A stretch of DNA of 64,000 nt from Polyporus tsugae (taxonomy: Eukaryota; Basidiomycota; Agaricomycetes; Polyporales; Polyporaceae): positions 1,302,001-1,366,000 of the forward strand of contig JAHRBS010000008.1 of NCBI GenBank assembly GCA_024305745.1. The letters are read 5' to 3'. Below the pieces are notes generated by a model. The model did no database searches, was not told the origin of the DNA, and worked only from the letters and a program-made list of their open reading frames with translations. Positions 46,271 through 56,764 of the stretch are shown here, piece by piece (within the stretch, counting starts at the first letter, position 1; each line of letters starts with the position of its first letter). The translations under genes were made by a program, and so were the position numbers.

Positions 46271-47185
46271 ATGCGCTTCTTCTCACCCCAAGTTCTCCTC
46301 CTCGCGACAGTGCCGGCCACTGTCTCTGCTTGCGAAGGCGACTGCATTGTCGGTATAACGAACGCCTGGGTCGGCAACCACACGACACCTATCCACACCG
46401 TCTTAAAGAGCATCGTGAGCATCCTGCTATTCTTCCCTGGCCCCATTGTAATCCTGTCTCCGCATGCGACATCGTTCGCCTAGGCTACCCAAATCTCGAA
46501 CCTTCTCCCGAGCCACCTCTCCGTAGACATCACCTTGACCTACCTGGCACCCATCCTCACCGCCTACCACGATCAAGCCTACCACAACATGGAGACCGGC
46601 ATCTTCCCCTCCTACTTCCACGGCAAGTGCCTCGACAAGAGCGGCCAAGAGCCCCCAGGCTGCCCGAACCCCGACTGCCCCGTCGTCTGCGGCACCCCCG
46701 GCTCCCTCGTCCACTTCTTCCCCAAGCTCCGGTACATCGCTTTCAACCAGACCTGCCACCTCCTCCAGAAGCTCTCCAGTCCGAATTCGCCAACTTACAA
46801 CAGAGTCGAGACGCTCGTGCTCGACGCCAGCCGGAGCCCGCTCCCGCCCGATGAGCGGCGGCGGCGTGCCTTCAGCAGGGTCTTCTCTCACAACGTCGTC
46901 GGTGGCACGCAGGACAGCCATGGCGACGCTAGTTCTGCTCTCAACTTGTTCTCTGGCTCTGGGGCTGAACCTTCTGGCTCGCACACCGGACTCCCGGACG
47001 GCCCTGGTATGGCAGTGGTCTCGAAGCGCGCGCAAGACATCAAGGCCGGGCTCAGGAGCATTTTCCAGCAAATGTGCCCACTTTTGGAGGAGACATGTGG
47101 GGGGAGCGGAGTGGAGAAAACGAATGGCCTGCCGCACTGTAGCTGGGAAGCGGCCATGAAAGAGTACATCCTGTCGTTCCCGTAA
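46271..47185 (+). CDS. Secreted Agaricomycete protein of unknown function
   Basis: Not assigned to a named family. MRFFSPQVLLLATVPATVSA is a signal peptide, followed by CEGDCIVGITNAWVGNHTTP. Exons are 46271..46414 and 46484..47185 (69-nt intron), giving 281 residues. The mature part is rich in cysteine (CEGDC, GCPNPDCPVVCG, CPLLEETC, HCSWE), as expected for a disulphide-bonded extracellular protein, and has Asn-x-Ser/Thr sites. There is no strong C-terminal membrane or GPI signal. It resembles abundant small secreted proteins of wood-decay and litter fungi. Function unknown. Confidence 0.82.
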
Positions 47186-47917
47186 AACCGCGACGGCGCC
47201 CTCGATGCGTCGGAGCTGTGACAAACATACCTATTCTTTGTCAACTTGTGCTTGAACGTGCGACCATGCCTCTCCCCGAAGTTTTCAAGCCAGGGGAAAT
47301 ATCACGCCCAGACTTCAAGGTTCTGATGGAGAGCTAGCCCCACCGGCGGCCGGAAGTTTCTTCTTGGGGATGGCTCAAGCCCACCTCTACGTCTTCTGTT
47401 CCTAGACTTCAGCTTCGTACGAGATGTGGCAGCATGGCCGACAGGCAACATACCATGCTTCTCCCGGAAAATCCTCGCCTGGTTGCCCAACGTCCAACAT
47501 GCGCCTGTCTATCGCCGCCGCTGTCTGTTGCCACACGCCGCAATACCCCATCCCTGGTGTTCAAAGGCACCGGGCGTAGTATGCCGCCTTGGCGACTACG
47601 AGCACGTTCCTGAGAAGAAGATTATAAGATAGTATGATTGACACGTATATTGTTACAATCAGCATAACACAATAGCAGCGCAGCTCTAACCAATAAGTAA
47701 TCAATGCGCGTGACAGCCCACGCGCATCGCGGCAGCGCGACTCTCGGCCCACGACATGACAGAGAACGCCGAACGTTACGGTATTCGACGTTCCCAACGT
47801 CTGCCACTCGAGCCGTACGAGTCCCGAGCCTTCCAGGAATCATCGATATGCATAGTGAGGGGGTGGGCATGACAGGCACCTCGGTGCTTGGTCGCGCGAG
47901 CGTGCCGTAAACGGCGC
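47186..47917. other. Intergenic 3' flanks
   Basis: About 730 nt between the secreted-protein gene and the P450 stop. These genes converge. Only short frames are present and nothing was recognised. Confidence 0.4.
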
Positions 47918-48402
47918 TCAAGCGGAACCCTTGTACAGCGACACCTTGAGCGGCATCTCCGGTTTGCTGCCGTCGACGCCGACGGTCGGAAAGCGGATGC
48001 CAGAGATGTTCCATGCGATCGGCTTGTCGGACAGCTCGAAGACGAAGTTCGAGATCATGAGCGACAGCACGACCTCTGCACGTTCGGCGCCCGCGCGTGG
48101 AAGAGAAACGCCAAGGAAAAAAAGAAGAGAGCGTCGTCAGCACAATTGGGGTCGCGGCACGGCGAAGAGGAACGGCACCCACTCATCTCCAGCTGCGAGA
48201 ACTTGAACCCGCTGCGAAGGAAACCCGTCATGAGCCTCAAGTTGATGCGCAGTACATACGCTAGAGTTAGCTACGGGACGTACATGCACGATCGGCCGCC
48301 GCCAATGAACGTCATCCTGTAAAGAGGTGCCGCGCGTCAGCGACGGTTGCCAGGCCCCCAGCCGCCAATTGAAATCGGTCGTCGCACTCACAGATTCGAG
48401 TA

Positions 48403-48427
48403 CAGTAGACACCCTCTTAACGCATAC
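48403..48427 (+). repeat. Left terminal inverted repeat
   Basis: A 25-bp sequence starting CAGTAGACACCCTC, identical to the reverse complement of 48948-48972. It is preceded by the TA duplication. Confidence 0.95.
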
Positions 48428-48947
48428 CCCTCGGGAAGGGGTCCGTGGTATGTGTTATTAGGGGTCATGGGTTATGGGAGGCGTCGATATTAGGCGCCCA
48501 CCAAGGGACGAGACTTCTGATTATAGGCGCCCACCATGTGGTGGAGTCGTTCGTACATAGGTGGTCTAACTAGACTAGTCTATCTAGTACGTGCAAAGAA
48601 GTCAGTGATTTCAGTAGGGACCATAATCGATTTGTTCTCGGCGCGACGAGCAAGGAGTTGAGATTTTCGCAATGCAAAAGTGGCTTCTAGGACCTTAAGC
48701 CCTCTTTTGAGGATTTCGATCGCTTTCGGGGCCATAGGGAGGAGCGACAGGGGATTAAGGAACAATTTTATTCAACCGCAGCACCGTATGTGCCCAACAA
48801 TTGAAATTACATAACGTCCAGGTATGCCTTTATCCCGGCCCGAAGGGGTATGCGTATGCGTTATCAGGGGATTATGCGTTTTCCCCCCTTCCCCAAGTCG
48901 GGAAAGGCCTCGAGCCATGCGTTATAAGGGGTTATGCGTTATGAGAA

Positions 48948-48972
48948 GTATGCGTTAAGAGGGTGTCTACTG
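48948..48972 (-). repeat. Right terminal inverted repeat
   Basis: The exact reverse complement of 48403-48427. It is followed by TA at 48973-48974. GCGTTAT-type motifs recur just inside it. Confidence 0.95.
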
Positions 48973-51166
48973 TAGACCCCCGGGATGTGTGCCTCGGCCA
49001 CCGCGTCGGGCAGGGGCGCGAGCCACCGCTCGGGCTTCCATTCCCATGCGTCGTCGCCCCACGTGCGCCTGTTCATATTGGAACCCAAGACGCCAACGTG
49101 CACGATGGTGCCTTTCGGGACGGGGATCTCGGTCATCAGCGTCCCGTCTAGCCCGCGGATGGGTTCCGAGAGCGGGAGGACCATGTCGCGCTGAGCCCTG
49201 CGCGAGCGGAAAAGGAAGGCAGGAAAGAAGGAAGAGCTCGGTTAGCAGTTTGATCGGAGATGCGGGAAAGAGGGCAGAGCAACGGGCGCGGAGGACACGT
49301 ACTCGCGGAAAATGAAGGTCGCGGGCGGATGCCTAAGTGTGGGAAACCAAGGAAAGAGAAGGTTAGTACCACGGGCCGAGCGGGAGCGCAAGCATGTGGA
49401 CAGGACGGGAAAGACGTACACCCGGAGTGTCTCGCGGCAGACCACATCGAGGAACGGAAGCGTGCTGAGTTCGTCGTAAGATATGTCGTGCGTGTTGCTA
49501 CGATGGCGAGCCTCGAGGATCTCTTCCCGTAGTCGCTCTTGCGCATCGGGATGCTGGGCGAGGAGGTGCAGGATTTGCGAGAGCGCGTTGGATGTTGTAT
49601 CCATAGCCGCAAACGTCATGGTTCTGCGAGCAAAAGAGCCCAAGAGTTGTCAGTGTCAGACAAACAGCTCATCTAGAATAAGGCTCCTTACACCATCTGT
49701 CCAATGAGCTCCTCTTCCGACAGCCGGTCTTCAACCGCGGCGAGCGTATTTGCCTTAACTGCGCCCAAGTGGAGGAGATCATCAGCTACGGACGTCGTAT
49801 GGCGTTAGATGGGTGCGCGTCTACGCACGCAAGATGCTCATCAGGTCCTTCCCTTCGCCGACCTGCAAAGTGAGCGCCTCGTCGCCAGTCTCAAGGAGGG
49901 CCTTCTTCTCGCGATATATCTCCGTCGCGCGCCGATGCATGGTGTCGACAACGCTCTTCAGCTTGTGCAGGCTCTTCCACGGAAGCCACTCGAGCACCTT
50001 CCGCCGGAACGCGGGCGTGCCGATAAGCGAGACGTAGGGCGTCGTCCACCGATACACCGACAGTTCATACAGCGCCGGCCTGTTGAATGAGAAAGAGGTG
50101 GTGAGCGACTTGACAAACGGAAGAGCGCGCATGGCGGGCGAAAGGTGGATCAGATACTGACACATATTGCTTTATGGCCTCCGCGTATACGTCAGGCGTT
50201 ACGTCGTCCTTGAGCGGGTCGAAGGAATAGCCCAAACCCGCCTGTCCGATGAGCTCAAGCGCGGTGCGCCCCATCCAGTTGAGCATGTCTATCTCCGCGG
50301 CCGCGCCGAGCACGCGTTGCTCGATCGCATCCCGAAGCTGTGGGCACGCACAGCACCAGGAATGGAAAAGAAGACGGGGAATCGCCCAGAGAAGATGCCC
50401 TGCAGTCAGTACACGTACGATAACAGCCCGCAGCGCGGGGCCGAGGGAGCACGGACCTTATGCCCGACGCTGTAGAACATGGGCATCATGTGCCGCATGT
50501 GGCTTACAGAGAAGATTGGGTTGAGCATGCGCCGCTGCTTGCGATGGTGGTCGCCTACGACACGATTCATTAGCACCAGATCTGGAAACAAAACTGGCGA
50601 TTAGGTACCCACCTAGCGTAGAGAGCAGGCCGGGGCCAAGCGTCAACAGGTTGCTTCTGAACGCGTTGTCAGAAGAAGACACGGAGGAAGTAAAGAGGAA
50701 GATCCTCACTTGATAAACCAGTCGGGCTGCTCATACGAATACTGGTCCTTCACCACCACGCTATGCATCGCTCTTGGGTCGTAGGTGTAGAGAATCTTGC
50801 GCTGTAGCGCCACATTGTAGACGAAGTTATGGAGAGGGGGTGGTAAGTGCTCACCCCATATGCTCCTTGCAATCTCACAACAGGCTCGTAGTTCTCAATC
50901 AGGTCTCGGTAGAAGGGGCCGCCCTGCCTGTTGAACATCTGCGGTAGGTTACCTGTAGGAGAACGTCGTTAAGTACACCACAACGCCCATACGAGAGTGA
51001 CACAGTGCTGTTGACGCCACTTACCTCGAGACCATGATGACGGCGCCGGACCCGGGATGTTGTCAAGATGATCCCTGGAAAGGCGTTGCCGGAAATATCT
51101 CAGCAGCGACAAGGTCACCGCGCAGATAAAGACGCCTTGGAGGATCGCAGTGGATATCTCGCCCAT

Positions 51167-54100
51167 CCGAACTCGAAGTTTGACAGTAGGAGAACGAAGG
51201 AGGAGCGGATAGAGCAGTGGCGCAGGACTGGTCGTAGTTAAATGACTGACGGAGAGTAGGGTTCGGTGGGGGCAGCAGGGATATATATCAGATATGTCCT
51301 CGGAGATGATCGACTGACAAGAAAACTTCGCCTAAGCACGGAAAGAGCGCCTCCGACAAGGGAGCGATGAGGATGAGGTGATCGGGAGGCTATGGGAGAA
51401 TACCGCCGGTGTCGACCGGTCAGGCTTCTGAAAAACCCAGCAAGCCGTGGGGTTGCCAAATGAATGCCAGCGAAGCACGTCCGCAGTTCCCGGGAGCAGA
51501 TCTGCGGGTATCTCGCAACAGATCCTGGCAGATGGACTGTTGGATGGAGCTCGGCCAAAGAAGAACAAGGAAGCAGCTAGCCACGAGGCTCCGAGTGGTC
51601 GGGGAACGAGGAGTGAAGTGACGCCGTCCGCAAAATGGACACATTTTTGGTTGGGAAGCAGGCAGGGCGTGACTGTCGGGCAAGGCTGTCGTACCGCCAA
51701 AGGGGTGTCGATTGTGTCATCTGCTTCCATGGACGGCAAAAGGCTAGACCGAATGCCGTACCAAGAGGGAGACAGGAGGCCTCGTCCTTCTGTGCAGGGT
51801 CGAAATCATTTGGAGCGGTAGCCTAAAGTGGACAGATATCAGAAGAGCCATCTGGAATGACGGGATACCCATCGCAGAAAGGAGAAGCGATAGCTATTAG
51901 CCAGTGAAGGATAAGTGCGCTGGCCAAAGGGGGCGCGGCGGGTGGACGCTAGCGCTGAGCGTGGAAGAGAACAGGTCCGAGGAGTTTCGGGGTTCCCAAG
52001 CGTTCCCTGCAGCCGCGGAATTGCCATCGCGTCGGTCGTGGGTATGGTGGCATCATGATGCGTGATCGGATACGGCGCTGGCGACTTGAAGACCGGGGAC
52101 TTGTAATCCCCCGGGCATGCTTACATACGCATTCGAGTAGGCCATGACGGGTGGCAAGCAGACTCCAGAGCACTTCAAAAGACGTGCGCGAAGATGGCAG
52201 TTGTTGGACGCGGTGGAGGGAGAGTGCCTGGGATTATGGGCGTCTATCGCTCCCGACATTCTCACGTCAGTGGTCGATTAACACGGATGCAAAGCGGTGC
52301 ACCGAACCTTGACCGAACTTCAGGATGGTCCTCCTCACATTACAACGCTCCGAGTCGCTCTGACGTAGTATGAACTGTGTAGAAAACCGACATAAGCGAT
52401 CGCTCACAATCACACGAGCATGCGTCACCGCGCACGATGGAATGCTCTTTCTGGATTACTACGCGGGCGCATAGCGAATTCAATGAAGAGGCTCCCCGCA
52501 TTCCCGGGAAAGGACCCTCGAAGGCACGCTGCGCAGGTTCTCTTCGAGTCCGCCCTTCGTCATGCGCTCCCCTCAGACCCCCCAGAGGCAACAAACGGAC
52601 GGAATAGGCTAAAGACACACCTGCACCACGCTCATCCGTACCGTCGCAATCTCCGCGAACGAGGCAACCTAGATTGAGGCGCGTGTCCGATCCCTCCCTC
52701 GAATCTCCCTTGAATATGAACGCGTTCATGTGAACGCATACATGCTTCATCTGTGGAGTTTTATCGCGGAGTGGTGCGATGCGCCGTGTCGCTGCCTAAG
52801 TCCGGAGGAAAAGGCAGCGTGGCCATTGTACGCGCCGATTTCGCGGATAGAGCGGGCGGTGTCTTTGATTAAAATCAATATCCGTCGCTCGGATGCTCCA
52901 TGTATTATGGTTCTCTGACGTCGACCGCCAGGAATACTTATGCGATATGCTGCATCAATTTCCCGTGTTGTGCGACTCAATGCACTGATGGACGTACCGG
53001 CTTCTATTCGTATTACCTCGAGCTTGTTTGACGCGATGACGACCGAGGCAGACTCAAACGTGTGTCTGTGCACATATGGCCGGTGACGACGTCGAGTCTG
53101 TGCGCATATACCCTGCATGTACCCAGTGAAGATGTGGTGGTTGATAGGAAAAGGGAGGCGCCAGCTTTGTGGCGCACTCCGCGTCGCGTCGCTGGGCGTC
53201 ACGTGGTGGGAACCGCTGGTGGCCTTGCGTCCTGATATGGCAGGTCCTGTAGTTTGGCTCTTCCCATCGGGAATCGGGAAGCAGCACTCCGCGCTCGGGT
53301 ATGGGTATGAACGTCATGGTTCATTCCCTGATTGACAGATAACGGACACATTCATTATACGACTCTCGGGTCGTCGGACTTGTCTCCTGACACCAGTGAG
53401 CGCACCACTGATTAGGTCACGACGGGCTCTCGGAGACTAACCCGTGCCAATCACCCCTCGCGAAGCAAGGAAGTGGGAGCAGCGGAGGGCAGCAGAGTTC
53501 AGGGAAGCTTCTTCATAATTACACTCACGTTCTCCCAGACCCGGGAGAAGCTCGCCCACTTCACCCGTCACCGGCGCATCGTCCATGAAGATAACGGGGA
53601 GAACTGACTCAGAGCACCGCTGACGATCCCTCGATCCTTCCCAAGGCACCCTTCCGTTCTCTACGCTCGGACAGCTGGACAGCTGGACGTTTGCTGCCAG
53701 CTGTCTTCCCATCCCGAGCCCGCGCGACGCATCTGCTCGACGAATTCCAAAAGGCAGTCGTTCCCACTCCCTCCACAGATGCGCGTACACGTACGGAATA
53801 CGTACACACCACCTGAACACCGGCCCGCTTCCTGCACCCTGAACCTGCTTCGAAGGCGGAGCGCGGTGGGGTTGGGGACGTTCTCTTGCTAGCCAGACGT
53901 GCCTCGACGGACCAACTTGGCACAGCTCCCGCGAACCATAGTGCATGATGCACGATGCCCTCGCACGCAGCCACCCCCACAGAGGGAACTTCGCACCAGG
54001 GTGGTCTGTCGCAAGGGTGTCGCCATCGGTGCCCCGGGGTTCCGCTCGGGGCTGCACCCATGGGGTATCGTCGTCCCCCTCTCCTCCACCGGGCGAGGCG

Positions 54101-56764
54101 CGCTGTAGGCTAGCCTGTGATCAGCAATGCCGCAGTGGCGTTCACTCTCATGTGAGCGTTGTGGGCCCCGGAAAGCCGCGCCCGCCGACCGGGCAAGCAC
54201 GACGAGGCCGCGGGGCAGGGTGTACCATACTGCATACGGCTTTGGCGGAATAAAATGCCCGTGGCTCAGTCGGGCTAGAGGCTGAGATCGCGGTTAACGC
54301 TAGCTTCCAACCAGATCAAGCACGTAGCTGTCTGGATTTGATCGCGCGGAGTCGACGGATGGAGCTCACCCATACCGTTGTAGGCACAATAATATCCTCA
54401 TTATTTCCTGGGCGTCCGTCGACTTCCTGATGGGGCGAATAGCCTACCGCAAGATCCGGCGCCCTTCCTGCGTTCTCCTCCGAAGACCGCCACGGGCGAA
54501 AGAGACTACTCCCGAGCCGCCTTCCACAGGATGCATGTGCGACAGCACAGGGAGGGGTTCCCGGGCGACGTCAAGTGCGCTCGAGGATCTTCACCCCCAG
54601 CCTATTTCCGCAGGTTCGGCCGCTCTATCGACCTGAGGATGCTCGGAGAAGATCGAGAAGCGCTTTGGTGGCTGACGGACAGCACGCAACGAAACACCGA
54701 TAGGCTCGTTCGGTCCTGCGGCTGAATTGGCGGAGAGACAGCCGTGTTGGACGGGTCATGGTACCATGTGTGCGTGCAGAGCACTCGAGACCGCGACGCG
54801 AGGGCGTGCATGCACGTTGATAACTCCTGTATGCGCCCGATCGCTCGTCCAGACGAAATCGGCGACCTCGGAGGTCCATGACTGTCTGTACTTATGCGGA
54901 CAGAAAGTGAGGATTTGAGTGGTATCCGATGGCCGATTGTCCGGACACGATGGGCAATAGCAGGACGACAGCTGATCCTATCAGGACGAAGCCTAGGGCT
55001 TCGGGGGGCCTAGAGAAGGGGTGAGGTAACTGTTACCCGGGCCAGCAGGAGCTGATCAGGGTCCGGTTGGTTTGCTGAGTTGAATGTGATTCCGTCCATC
55101 TAAACGGGCGCCGTCTGGGAGGTAGGACGATGCCCAGGGTGCAGGTGTGTTTTCGCAATGGCCATTCGTGACGTTCGACGGCGAATTCACATCCAAACAA
55201 CCTGACCACTGATGACAGGGCTGAAGGATTGTCCGGACAGAAGGGGCCTCTGAAGACCGACCTTATGTCTGGACAAAACTGACCGAAAATTGGACCGCCA
55301 GGCCAGGAGTTTTGGTACATTACATTACCATAGGGCCGCTAAGAACCGGACTGGTTACGGAGAACCGCTTCCTCCCCGTGTCTCGGCGGAATCAACCCCA
55401 AGATCGGCATAACCCTGGGCACTGGCGCGACAGGCATACATCTCGATCTGTGTTATATCTTGGTCCCTGACAGCCACACGCAGCCTGCGCGATGTCCGCG
55501 GTGCAGCCCGGCGTCCCGAACGCCTGCGTGCGGACACCACCTCCCTCGGACTTACCCCAGGTCCGCGGGCAGGTTGACAGGGTTTCAGGTCTGTATAGAA
55601 GGTGGAGACGCACCCGTGGCTCGCCTAACGGATGCATCACCCGATCGTTATGAATTGATTGGCCGGGATCGAATGTAACCATCGAAGGAGTGGGCTTCCT
55701 CAAGGCCTCCCCGAAGGAAACCTTGTGTGCCCGTCCGTGCAAACCGCACTTCGAGACGTCGCTGACTCGCATGCCACGGCAGGCCCACCGGCGGTGTTAA
55801 TACGCAACCGCAAGAAGCCCAAGGTTGTATCGAGCATCAGCTGGATGTCAACGTGCCTATAATGAGCTGCTAAGGTACATGGGTATTGGTCAGCGTACCC
55901 CTCGATTCGTGTGAGGATGAAACACGAACAGATGACAAAACAAGCCCCTGAGCCACTGCGTGTTACGGCTCGCAGGTTACTAGAACTTCCTGCGAGAAAC
56001 GGTCCTGGTGTGCGCCTTCTGGTATGGAAATGGGGTACGTTGCGGTGTGATCGCAGGTCGCAGCCACGTATTGGCAAGAAGTCGGGCCGCAGCACGCAGG
56101 TTGGTGTGACCAACAATCTGCAGACACCCAGCGGAACGCCTGCTGGGGGTTCTGAAAAATACAACAACGTTTCAGAACATGATGAACCACTTGCACCGGC
56201 ACGATGATGTTGTTGTCACCTAAGAAAATATTATCTAGCGCGCCCCTCCTCGTCTCAAAGCATGCTGTTAGGATCAACAAGTTGGATACAGCCTCTCTCT
56301 CTTGAAGGGGTCGGTAGAGACATATGCTAGGTTTGTGGAAGATGTCGCTGCCATGTCGTCGAATGTGGTTGCCAGTGGGTGCTGCAAACTTGAAGCCTAT
56401 TAGACGCCCAATGCTGCCGCGTAGATCCGAGTCGTGCCATCCGATCCTCATCCAATGCGATCCCCGCCGCGATCCCAGTCTACAACGGTCCTTGTCTGCG
56501 GCGACGAGCAACGGTCTTCGACACATAGTACTCTTTGTTTTCTGCGTGTTCTCTATCGGCTTGGGAGGTGTACGCTGCCTTTTGCTCCTGGACAGCTGGA
56601 AGCCGCCGACGGCATCCTCGGACACCACTGCAAGCTCGAGATTTCGTGAACCCTATTGGAACTTGGAGCGAACCTGTTTTTATGTGAGTTGTCGCTTTTG
56701 GCCGAGGTGGCTAGAGCACCCCACTAAACTACTCCTTGCGTAACACGTCGTTTCTCGTAGTGCC
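51167..56764. other. 5.6-kb gene-free stretch
   Basis: No recognisable gene. Minus-strand open frames of 206 codons (53437-54057) and 221 codons (55963-56628) lack known motifs and intron structure. Two copies of the palindrome TTGTCCGGACA occur near 54937 and 55229. A short inverted pair GTCGACGGA/TCCGTCGAC lies near 54350 and 54413. The stretch may be old transposon DNA or long promoters for the P450 and CUE3 genes at its ends. Confidence 0.45.

Larger units (their letters stand above)
48403..48972. mobile_element. 570-bp non-autonomous Tc1/mariner (pogo/Fot1-like) element
   Basis: 25-bp perfect terminal inverted repeats (48403-48427 and 48948-48972) beginning CAGTAGACACCC, flanked by TA on both sides (48401-48402 and 48973-48974). 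This is the target duplication of the Tc1/mariner superfamily. The CAGT start and subterminal GCGTTAT motifs suggest pogo/Fot1-type elements. Inside, a minus-strand frame (48580-48765, MFLNPLSLLPMAPKAIEILK...) could be a transposase remnant. No DDE catalytic core is present, so it cannot move itself. Confidence 0.93.
47918..51166 (-). pseudogene. Cytochrome P450 gene interrupted by a DNA transposon
   Basis: An otherwise intact membrane-anchored monooxygenase gene. N-terminal anchor: MGEISTAILQGVFICAVTL. Checked early exons are 51025..51166, 50855..50952, 50710..50801, 50613..50656 and 50457..50554, all in phase. Motifs: IPGPAP hinge, MTFAAMDTTSNALSQ (helix I, oxygen activation), VCRETLRV (ExxR), EWKPERW, then FIGGGRSCIGFKFS (haem-binding Cys) and a C-terminus ending SLYKGSA. 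The exon encoding AEAHIPGVYS is split inside the TAC codon of GVYSNL by the 570-bp element at 48403..48972. Read-through meets TAA about 13 codons later, before the haem-binding cysteine, so this allele should be null. Without the element and one TA the exon is perfect. Confidence 0.9.

Noticed and set aside
48403..48972. The element in the P450 acting as a self-made intron (introner)
   Set aside because: Tested splice options at the borders (GTCTAC donor with AAG or GAG acceptors near the right end) leave the wrong phase for the next donor, so splicing would not restore the protein.
53437..54061. 206-codon minus-strand open frame as a gene
   Set aside because: No recognisable motif, overlapping frames of similar length and no splice structure. 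Left within the gene-free block.
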